Assembly: GCA_940337035.1 (NCBI GenBank)
Contig: CALNHX010002796.1
Location: 1-64,000 of the forward strand
Direction: 5' to 3'
From: Agriotes lineatus
Taxonomy: Eukaryota; Arthropoda; Insecta; Coleoptera; Elateridae
DNA length: 64,000 bases
Shown here: piece after piece, positions 28,160 through 35,812 of the stretch
Numbering within the stretch: the stretch's first letter is position 1
Layout of the letters: every line of letters begins with the position of its first letter
Notes under the pieces: model-generated
Databases searched by the model: none
The model's input: the letters and a program-made list of their open reading frames with translations, nothing else
What the model was told of the DNA's origin: nothing
Position numbers and translations under genes: made by a program

Positions 28160-28560
28160 CCACACTACGCGAGGAGGGGTGGTGGGAGGCAGAGCCCCAG
28201 CCGCCGCACTCCTCCATGGTTTGGCATCAGATTTTAATAAAAATGCTGATTTAAGACCAATTTGTCGTTCGTCATTCAACACTGCACGGGGCGGGAGGAG
28301 GTGGAGGAAAGATTCAATGTCGCATCATCTTTTGTATATTAACATAGAATACCCAGTACTGAACATTTTTAATAAAAATGCAAATTTAAGGCCAATTTTT
28401 CGTTTGTTATTCAACCCTTATGCTTGTGAACCACATCCGCACATTTTACGGGGGACACCTAACAAACCCCAGAAATTCATGTTAAGGGGCTGACATTATA
28501 ACCAAATCAAGTCTTAAATTTCATTTATATCCTATGCCGGCAGCGCTAAAAAAACACTGG
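28160..28560 (+). repeat. Subterminal repeats of the element, no gene
   Basis: Two imperfect copies, about 134 bp apart (near 28,231 and 28,365), of an AT-rich motif with 'ataaaaatgc', 'taaggcc/taagacc' and 'attcaac'. They also resemble 26,630-26,670. The open frame 28,179-28,493 crosses these repeats and shows no recognisable domain, so I do not call it a gene. Confidence 0.6.
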
Positions 28561-29335
28561 CGTAATTAGCAGTGGCAAAGTTGAACTTGCACTTGTTATG
28601 TGAACCGAAGGTCGCGCTAGTCGCTGAATGCCAAGCGCATAGGAAGTTTCTAGGTCACATCAACCCCAGAGGACAGAGAGGAGGCAAAGGTGTCATCTTC
28701 ATTATCTTGAGTACCATCTTTGTCATCGTGGAAACCGGTTTCAAAAGTCGTTAGATATGAATAACATCCCCAGTACACGGCTAATGAAATTAACATTCGC
28801 CAAAGTTTATAATTGCACTAGTATGATATTAACCGCCTTAAATTTGAAAGTATGAATTTAAGGTCAGCACTGTTCTAATTATTAAGATCAGTTACAGCAG
28901 CGTTAATACAAGAGAAATTACACCATTGCTGCTTCAAAAATAGATCTGGTTAATTTGCATATCATAACAACATAATTAGTAGGAGAAACGACATTATTCA
29001 AATCGTGCCGCAATTAACGACATTGCCGTTTTTTACATGTGTTGACTAATATAAATAACCGGTATTTCGCATTACATTCTTAAGAGCAGCGGTGTTAGTT
29101 ATTATATATTTTGTTTTACGTACACCTCCTAAAATCAATATGTTAAAACAGGAACCATGTTTTTTTATTTAAAACATTATTTAATTACAACAATCTAATA
29201 CTAGGTATTAACAACTACATTTGCATATAAAGTTCCGGAATAATTCATTACCGCCAATCTTGCAATAACAATGTAATAAAAATTACGCAAAGTCCTGGTG
29301 CTTTAGATGTTAAACAAAATACATACCAATGGCCA
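28561..29335. other. AT-rich interval without a recognised gene
   Basis: Contains a segment at 28,650-28,720 resembling 27,510-27,550 (aggtcacatcaaccccagag-type and caaaggtgtcatc) and the short TIR-interior match at 28,750-28,770. The rest is AT-rich; I see no coding signature or RNA gene. Confidence 0.5.
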
Positions 29336-29779
29336 TTATTCCAATATATAGTGTTTTCGCAAATGAAAAACATTGGACAAGGCGCAGTAACAAATAGATT
29401 GCAAATGATGCATGCAGGCCGGCTGTGATGGGGTGAGGGCCGATTGTTCTTCTATCTCGACGATGCGTTTGTTGGTGTAATTTCTTAAAAATGCGGCCTT
29501 TTCACGTCCTTTTACGTATATAACATCTGCATCTCGGACAAGTCGTTGAATGATCTTCGGAAACATAAAGGCCGGAGTAAACCCTTCGTTCCAATTAATG
29601 CAGTGGTGATTGTTCATGAGCCATTTTGCTTCTTTTTGTAAATGCGACGGAGCTCTGAAGATATAATGCGAAACGGCGTCTCCATCGTAAGCAGCTAATT
29701 CCTTTGGCAAAAACTTCTTTTCGGATATCTTAAAACCTTGCAAATCTATTATAACAAAGTTCTTGCTGTTTTCGGCCAT
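29336..29779 (-). CDS. Unnamed ~147-residue protein of the element, intact copy
   Basis: Complete frame of 147 codons starting at 29,779. Visible motifs: an N-terminal V-I-I-D-L-Q-G-F strand, W-L-x-N-N-H-H near residue 57, an internal V-I-Y-V-K-G-x-E-K segment near residue 108, and a C-terminal C-M-H-H...C-Y-C-A-L-S-N cluster that could bind metal. I have the impression of a widespread family accompanying PolB-bearing elements in insect genomes, and the D-x-Q plus H/C arrangement faintly recalls DEDD-type exonucleases, but I cannot assign a function. A second, frameshifted copy lies at 35,342-35,768 on the other strand. A TATA-like box sits 65-75 bp upstream. Intactness suggests the protein may still be made. 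Confidence 0.6.
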   Translation of the reverse strand: MAENSKNFVIIDLQGFKISEKKFLPKELAAYDGDAVSHYIFRAPSHLQKEAKWLMNNHHCINWNEGFTPAFMFPKIIQRLVRDADVIYVKGREKAAFLRNYTNKRIVEIEEQSALTPSQPACMHHLQSICYCALSNVFHLRKHYILE

Positions 29780-29844
29780 TTTAAAAATATAATTCGCTTA
29801 ATTCAGATGCAAACACAATTTTGCCAACTCTCGTAACGATTTAT

Positions 29845-29853
29845 GTATATATA
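29845..29853 (-). promoter_or_regulatory. TATA-like box upstream of the 147-residue gene
   Basis: On the - strand the sequence reads ctatatatac, about 65-75 bp before the ATG at 29,779. Comparable boxes precede the genes at 30,921, 35,064 and the polymerase. Confidence 0.4.
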
Positions 29854-29859
29854 GGAAAT

Positions 29860-30840
29860 CCGCTTTAAAAATAGAGAATGTAAATTTACTTAAAGCAAAA
29901 ATTAATTATATTTATTCGTTATCAAGGATACCTTTTACTCTTGCAACCGTTTATTTAGATTTTTATTATTTATAGGTTAACTACTACATCCGCCACGTTT
30001 GCTTAATTAATTCCTTTTTTACTTAGATTTTTAACATTTTTAAGCCGCTAGTTGCACAGTATATATAGGTTTTTATTTCATATTACACTAGTTTTAAAAT
30101 AGAAACAATTACAAATCGAAATAGGCTAACAGTGTCGAGCACCAATTTTAAGAACAAAGCGAAATGGAAGGCAAAGATTGTTTTAATATTAGGCATTTAT
30201 TTCGCGTATTTACTTGGTAATGGAGTGCAATTTATTCAACCTATATAGCGAGCGTTTATTGTTTAATGTGTTTTTAGCCCCGCTATGTATGAGTGAATTT
30301 TAGTAAATATTTAAATTAGCCCTGTTAACAGTAATAAAAATGATTCAAATTGATACAGAGTAAAATACATTTAATTACAATAATAACAGGTACATTGAAA
30401 AGTGCATACTGCAGTAAAAAAGTCCGCTAAAATGAATAATTCGAATGGTCTTGATATTTACAATCTAACTAAAATTGTGCAGCTAATTTACTTAAAAGTA
30501 AAAAGTATTTAATATATTCGTTGCATAACGCGCTAACAAGGATACCGTTTATTTAGTAGAATTTTTTATTTTAACTGGCCTTTCAAGTAGTATTATTCGC
30601 AAATCAAACATGAATAAGGTTTATCATCTCGATGTGTCTTCATGTCCTCCACTAATAAAACCTTTCTCTGCTGCTTTATACTCCCAAAGACAACACATGC
30701 AAAATCAATTGAATCGAAAAATAATCTACCTGTGCATAATTAGAAAGGTGGTTACTTGTTTATTGCGGAGTAGATTTTTTAATAATTCTAGAGAAAGCAA
30801 AGGCCAACCGATGTACTAACACCCACATTTTTCCGGGCAG
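29860..30840. other. AT-rich interval, at most a doubtful small ORF
   Basis: One 69-codon frame (30,610-30,819, +) ends shortly before the promoter of the next gene. It has no recognisable motif and its composition is like the surrounding DNA. Nothing else coding is visible. Confidence 0.4.
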
Positions 30841-30848
30841 CTTATTCC

Positions 30849-30857
30849 TATATAAAG
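30849..30857 (+). promoter_or_regulatory. TATA box for the 104-residue gene
   Basis: tatataaag lies about 70 bp upstream of the ATG at 30,921, with an agtactttt stretch between them that could hold the initiator. Confidence 0.5.
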
Positions 30858-30920
30858 GACTGTTCTTTGTTCATATTATATTAGTACCAACTAGTACTTT
30901 TAGTTAAAAACGATCATAAA

Positions 30921-31235
30921 ATGAATTCATTTTTCAAACAAGTTAACAGCGTCGGGCTTCTCAAGTCAATATTAAAAATACGCGAAATGCAAATTAATAA
31001 AAACTACATTATCGAAAATATTCAATCGGGTAATCATCCACAATTTGGACGGAACGTTTACATTGAAACCGAGGATGTACGAATTTACCTTCCAAAACGA
31101 ATTTCCGAAAAAATGACTGATGAAGATATAACTAAAATTAACAAATCCGCGAAAAAATACGCTCTGGTTTTTATTGGTCGAAAAAATGTGTCTAAAGGGT
31201 CCGATGCCAACTTGGTCAAATTTGTGGAACTTTAG
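30921..31235 (+). CDS. Small basic protein, possibly OB-fold single-strand DNA-binding
   Basis: 104 codons. Pattern: a Y-I-I-E-N-I strand, F-G-R-N-V-Y-I-E-T-E strand, V-R-I-Y-L-P-K-R, then a helix with M-T-D-E-D-I and a closing beta segment Y-A-L-V-F-I-G-R. Alternating strands with a conserved L-P-K-R are of a kind I associate with small PolB-linked proteins of insect elements, and would fit an OB-fold that coats single-stranded DNA during protein-primed replication. That function is inference only. The frame is intact, has its own TATA box, and is followed by a possible poly(A) signal (aataaa, about 31,340) near the start of a duplicated non-coding segment. Confidence 0.55.
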   Translation: MNSFFKQVNSVGLLKSILKIREMQINKNYIIENIQSGNHPQFGRNVYIETEDVRIYLPKRISEKMTDEDITKINKSAKKYALVFIGRKNVSKGSDANLVKFVEL

Positions 31236-31337
31236 GATGTATACAGGTAAAACTCGCTATTGTAGTTTATAAGGGGTATGGCACTAACTTAGTAAATTTG
31301 TCCAGGAAAAACAACCAATTGCTTATTGTACTAATCT

Positions 31338-31685
31338 TTTAAATAAACATTTTAAAAAGTTGCCGTTTTTATTACAGCTCAAACTGGAATGTAAAAGTGA
31401 ACCGCTATTTTCAATCTACGCAGATGTGGAAAAACACAATACCGGTGTTCCAAAAATACTGAGATTTATCAAAACAACCAATTGCTTATGCTATTAATTT
31501 ATGGACCATTAAGATATGTAAAACAACCAATTTTTAAAAATAAAACATTTATAAAAAGTTGTCGTTTTTATTACAGCTCATACTAGAATGTAAAAGTGAA
31601 GGTTTCAACATAATATAGAAACGCTATTTGCAATATATGCAGACATGAAGAAACAAAAGACCGAGATTTAACAAAAACACTTTCA
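31338..31685 (+). repeat. Imperfect direct duplication of ~140 bp
   Basis: 31,338-31,475 and 31,541-31,685 share an aaaaagttg(c/t)cgtttttatt core, 'cagctca(a/t)act(g/a)gaatgtaaaagtgaa', a later 'gctattt(t/g)caat' and 'gagattta'. The copies lie between the 104-residue gene and the MMP gene. Confidence 0.7.
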
Positions 31686-31995
31686 TATGATAATAGTTTA
31701 TTGACTCCTTATTATCTTTTGCCTCGCATTGAAATTTTGTATATCTAACAATAATAAATATACGAAAAGAAGCGGCTTTTATATAATAATTAGTTAAGTC
31801 TCCTACCTGTAGAAAAACAACAACAACAACCAAACCTGATGAAGGGCCTCGGGTTAGGCAACCAGCTGACCGAGGTAAAATAAATAGAAAGGTGAAAGAA
31901 GAGTTCTAAGACAGTATTTAATGTTGGTACCATTAAACAAATATATTAGTGTGTTGCAACATTCTGTGCGACGTGTATCTATTAAAACACGTAAA

Positions 31996-33615
31996 ATGTA
32001 TCAAATGTTTGTTTTATTGTTAGTAGTAGGATATGCAGTTGTCAGCCAACAGAACTGTAACGAAACAGGTGAAGTTATCAAATACCTACAGAGTTTTGGA
32101 TTTTTGGAATCGAGCAACAACGAAAGTGAACATGGTTTAACAACAACAAAATTAATTGGAAATTCTGAGGCTTTCACATCTGCATTAAACACATTTCAAG
32201 CCCGCTACGATTTACCAATATCAAATACTATTAATACGGAAACTTTGAATTTAATGAAGCAGCCTAGATGTGGTGTTAAAGATATAATAGGGTTATTTCA
32301 AGTGCATAAGTCAAAGTGGAATGCACATGTTATAACGTGGAATTTTCAGCCGACTACCGCCGAACTAGTTTATGTGGCCAATAGGGCTTTCAGCATATGG
32401 TCGCAATATACAAACCTAGAATTTCAGTTTACGTACAATAGAACCGCTATGATAGCAATCTCTATGAGAGATAAGTATCACACACATACAACAGTTGATA
32501 AAGTGTGCGGGTTTGACTTTGAGGATGGCATACTAGGTCACTCTTACTTTCCAGGGCCCGAACAGAAACCAGTTGAAGTGCATATTAATACACCGGTTAA
32601 TTGGTATACCGGAGTGGATGGTATTGTACCTGAAGGTCAAACAAGTCTTCTTTCAATCTTAACTCATGAAATAGGACATGCTTTAGGCATGCGTCATTCG
32701 GCTGTGAAAAAGTCTATCATGTATTCGTATTATGGGGCACCAAGCAACTTGTCAAACATTGGCCTCTCTCAAGATGATATACTGGGGATACAAAGTGTAT
32801 ATGGAAAAAAATCGAAGAGTCAAACTATTATTACGGCGAGTTCTACAAGCACAACTGTTCGGGCAATTACGGCGCGTCCCACTACTACTACTACTACTAC
32901 TACTAAACGTCAGCAAGACACGCTAGAAAAACAGTCAGAAAGGAAACCGGATCTATGCGCTTTAACTAAAACAGTAGATAAATTTCTAATAGTTAATCAA
33001 AAATTCTATATATTCTATGGAAAGTATGTATGGATGATAAATTTAGGCGAAAAGACGTATAACGAACCGTTTTTGCTCACTGACTGGTTAACGTTCCTAC
33101 CTAAAAATTTTACAGAAATCGACGCAGTATATGAGCGGCCTAATGGGCAAATAGTGTTTTTCATAGACAAACATATTTATGCGATGGAATTTCCTTCGAT
33201 GCAACTTGTACATGGTTATCCGAAACTAAACACAGTTCTAGGTCAACGTAATATAATTGAGATAAACGGCGTACTTAATACGTACTCTGGTCGGACGTAC
33301 ATCTTTTATGAGCCGAACCTTTACATGGAAGTGGACGAATGTAGTTTTAAATACTCAAAACTCGGCACGACTAACAAAGATTTTCCAGGGGTACCCATTG
33401 ACTTTAAATCTGTTTTTCGATATACGAACGGACACATATATTTCTTTAATAAAAAGAATTTTTATGAATACAACGAATTTTCGGGTACACTAGTTCAAGC
33501 CGGTAAAAGGAATCTCGATATTTTCAGTTTGAATTGCCCGCACGAAGGCATTTTACAGCAAATATATAATCTAGTAACAAATCTAATGGCATTGGAAAAC
33601 GTAGGATCGCATTAG
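31996..33615 (+). CDS. Matrix metalloproteinase, secreted, full-length, intronless (cargo of the element)
   Basis: Zinc endopeptidase of the MMP (matrixin, M10A) family, expected outside the cell cutting matrix or basement-membrane proteins. I prefer the ATG at 31,996 over the in-frame one at 31,921 because it gives a classical signal peptide (M-Y-Q-M-F-V-L-L-L-V-V-G). Counting from 31,921: peptidoglycan-binding-like propeptide with cysteine switch P-R-C-G-V at C117; catalytic HExGHxxGxxH at 249-259 with Met-turn methionine 267; Thr-rich hinge over an ACT repeat near 32,880; four-bladed hemopexin domain between cysteines 346 and 539. No furin site, transmembrane or GPI segment is seen, so a soluble secreted zymogen is likely. 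All key residues are present in 540 uninterrupted codons; animal MMP genes normally have introns, so capture as cDNA or from an intronless viral gene is likely. It lies inside the TIRs. Confidence 0.93.
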   Translation: MYQMFVLLLVVGYAVVSQQNCNETGEVIKYLQSFGFLESSNNESEHGLTTTKLIGNSEAFTSALNTFQARYDLPISNTINTETLNLMKQPRCGVKDIIGLFQVHKSKWNAHVITWNFQPTTAELVYVANRAFSIWSQYTNLEFQFTYNRTAMIAISMRDKYHTHTTVDKVCGFDFEDGILGHSYFPGPEQKPVEVHINTPVNWYTGVDGIVPEGQTSLLSILTHEIGHALGMRHSAVKKSIMYSYYGAPSNLSNIGLSQDDILGIQSVYGKKSKSQTIITASSTSTTVRAITARPTTTTTTTTKRQQDTLEKQSERKPDLCALTKTVDKFLIVNQKFYIFYGKYVWMINLGEKTYNEPFLLTDWLTFLPKNFTEIDAVYERPNGQIVFFIDKHIYAMEFPSMQLVHGYPKLNTVLGQRNIIEINGVLNTYSGRTYIFYEPNLYMEVDECSFKYSKLGTTNKDFPGVPIDFKSVFRYTNGHIYFFNKKNFYEYNEFSGTLVQAGKRNLDIFSLNCPHEGILQQIYNLVTNLMALENVGSH

Positions 33616-33774
33616 CGTGCCTCGATTTACAAGATAATTAAGAGGTTTAAACAGGTATCCGTATAATACGGTAAAAATCAGTTATGCTATGATCCTTGAC
33701 CGACCAGAAGATGAGGTGCTCATATGCATAAAAAGACGATTAGAAATAAGGCTAATTGTAGAGTGAAAATATTT

Positions 33775-33780
33775 AATAAA
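33775..33780 (+). terminator. Probable poly(A) signal of the MMP gene
   Basis: aataaa, 160 bp after the stop codon of the MMP frame; no earlier good match downstream of the stop was seen. Confidence 0.4.
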
Positions 33781-33953
33781 GGCATTTATGAAATATCTGT
33801 GTGTTATTTGTGTAAGAGGTAATATTTCGAAGTTATAAGCGCTCTTAGTGGCTGCTGTGATCTTCGAGAGTGTGACCTTGAATTTTTATAGATTATAAAG
33901 ACCATTTGAATTTGAAGTACATCGAGTTTCAGACCGCCCATAGTAATTGCACC

Positions 33954-34150
33954 TAAATTTAAAAACTTCTAGAATTATTCCCGTGGTGTTTCATAACTTT
34001 AGCCAGTAAAAGCTATTCCCCTAAACAAGGAGCGCTATATTTCTTTTACGAAAAACTAAAGACGGAGATGGTATTAAATTTAAATTTATAGATTCATTTC
34101 GATCTATGAATTCTTCTTTAGAAAGATTGGCATCCTATTTGTAAACCGGC
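33954..34150 (+). pseudogene. Short degenerate second copy of PolB (exonuclease-region piece)
   Basis: On the + strand, opposite to the main polymerase, this stretch matches the polymerase segment encoded around 37,810-37,560: I-I-P-V-V-F-H-N-F-S, then (after an internal deletion) V-K-A-I-P and L-N-K-E-R-Y-I-S-F-T-K, then in another frame D-G-D-G-I-K-F-K-F-I-D-S-F-R and L-A-S-Y-L. It has a deletion of about 20 codons, at least one frameshift and a stop. It shows that another PolB copy once lay here in the opposite orientation. Confidence 0.85.
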
Positions 34151-34159
34151 AAACCCTAA

Positions 34160-34980
34160 TCTTTTAGTTAGTGTATTATTAAAGCTGAACTCCTCGGCAG
34201 AAACACTGTATACAATTAATCGTGTAGCTGATGCAAAAGAAACCAGCATCTGTCGACAATTGCTAAATGTCCACAGTAGTTTACAAAATGCGAATATCGA
34301 GGTTCTGAGATCATAACGGCAATTGACTAACTATGTATAATTCAAGATCACGGCGCTTATAACTTTGAAATAAAACCACCGAAATATTTCTAAATATATT
34401 TATTTCATTTCCAAATATATGCAATAAATAAAACTTCTCCGTCGTCCAGTCTTGCTAGGTGCCGCTCCACCGGCTTAAAGACGTTGGCCTGCCACCACAC
34501 AGCTGACGATCCGTCAAAGGCTGTAGGCCACGTCCGTAAGGTGGCCGTCTCCGCTAGGGCCTCTCCTTGTAGGTTCAGGGCGTACTCCATTGTGACCACT
34601 GCCTGGAGAGACCGTTGAGAGGATGCTGGAGGGCAACTAGCCAAAAACTGTTAAAAATGGCGGAAAAATTGTTCTGCATTCTTGAAGTTAGCCATAGCTG
34701 CTGTTGAAGGATTATGAAAACTGCTGCAGCAAACAGGTAACTTAATATAGGGATGCAGTCAAGGGTATCTACCAGTTTCCAAGCAATTACCGTTCTCTCG
34801 ATTAACCCTAGCTTTTTAATAACAAATACTACTACAGTTGTATGCGAAAAAGGTTTCCTTGTTAACGCAATGTATATATTAAATAATTTTTACTCTAACT
34901 AGATTGCAAATATCAAGGAAAACCTTTTCCTAATTAGTATGCTAATCAATTGCACATATTCTCTTTTTACAAAATAATAA
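34160..34980. other. Interval without a recognised gene
   Basis: Contains one 79-codon - strand frame (34,405-34,644) that is notably GC-rich against its AT-rich surroundings and shows no motif I recognise. It could be a small gene or a fragment of another insertion. The remainder appears non-coding. Confidence 0.4.
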
Positions 34981-34982
34981 CA

Positions 34983-34990
34983 TATATAAG
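34983..34990 (+). promoter_or_regulatory. TATA box for the 86-residue gene
   Basis: tatataag, about 75-80 bp upstream of the ATG at 35,064, at nearly the same spacing as the box before the 30,921 gene. Confidence 0.5.
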
Positions 34991-35063
34991 ACGGTAGGAA
35001 AGGCGCCCTTACGATAATTTAAATATAGATTTCCAAAAGAATCATTATGCAACCCTATATCAA

Positions 35064-35324
35064 ATGTATTCTCAATTTCAATCTACTTATTATAATAAAC
35101 GCGATGAAACGCTATTTTCTCCAAACGAGTTCAAAACGAAAGCGCCTCTCATCGTTGTAGATTGTTCTAATCAAAAAGACTACCTGCAGGCAAATGCCGT
35201 AGTGCTTAGATTAGAATTTGATACCGCGAACAACGTTGCCCCCAATACAACTGCGTACTGTTTAGTTTTGCACGACAGAGTATTTACCTACAACGCTCTC
35301 ACTAAAGCAGTTAAACAATTGTAA
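35064..35324 (+). CDS. Unnamed 86-residue protein of PolB-bearing elements
   Basis: Short intact frame with Y-Y-N-K-R-x-E-T-L-F-S-P-N-E-F near the start, a central I-V-V-D-C-S, a beta-rich V-L-R-L-E-F-D segment and a C-terminal A-Y-C-L-V-L-H-D-R. It reads as an all-beta small domain. I believe similar small proteins accompany Polinton-like polymerases in insects, but I cannot name the function; a coat or nucleic-acid-binding accessory is possible. An alternative ATG at 35,047 is in a different frame. The stop is followed by a short CAG/AGC run (35,327-35,341) and then by the next frame. Confidence 0.5.
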   Translation: MYSQFQSTYYNKRDETLFSPNEFKTKAPLIVVDCSNQKDYLQANAVVLRLEFDTANNVAPNTTAYCLVLHDRVFTYNALTKAVKQL

Positions 35325-35341
35325 TCAGCAGCAGCAGCAGC

Positions 35342-35768
35342 ATGTTTGTCATATTAGATTTGCAAGGTTTTAAGATATCCGAAAAGAAGTTTTTGCCAAA
35401 GGAATTAGCTGCTTACGATGGAGACGCCGTTTCGCATTATATCTTCAGAGCTCCGTCGCATTTACAAAAAGAAGCAAAATGGCTCATGAACAATCATCAT
35501 TGCATTAATTGGAACGAACGGTTTACTCCGGCCTTTATGTTTCCGAAGATCCTTCAACGACTTGTTCGAGATGCCGATGTAATATACGTAAAGGACGTGA
35601 AAAGGCCACATTAACAAACACATCGTCGAGATAGAAGAACAACCGGCACTGTCTGCTTCAAAACCGGCCTGCATGCATCATTCGCAATCTTTTTGTTACT
35701 GCGCCTTATCCAATTTACACAAACACTATGTGATGCAATATGTACCTGCTCCCGAAATGTATAATTAA
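35342..35768 (+). pseudogene. Second copy of the 147-residue gene, frameshifted
   Basis: Residues 1-82 are nearly identical to the copy at 29,336-29,779. At about 35,590-35,610, just after the V-I-Y-V-K segment, a frameshift and small loss end the frame at 35,614. The remaining part is readable in another frame from about 35,611 (N-K-x-I-V-E-I-E-E-Q..., then C-M-H-H and C-Y-C-A-L-S-N) to a stop at 35,766-35,768, with a slightly different C-terminus. It is on the opposite strand to the intact copy, which fits an inverted duplication within the element or recombination between two elements. Confidence 0.85.
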
Positions 35769-35812
35769 AGGTAAATAAAAAACAACAACAACTTTTATAA
35801 ACGTGTTTTATT

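Noticed and set aside
28179..28493. 104-codon frame in the left arm
   Set aside because: It runs through subterminal repeats and terminal-repeat-like GC-rich sequence, so its openness is probably by chance.
35342..35614. 90-residue frame as a separate short gene
   Set aside because: It is the first part of a frameshifted copy of the 147-residue gene; the rest continues in another frame to 35,768.
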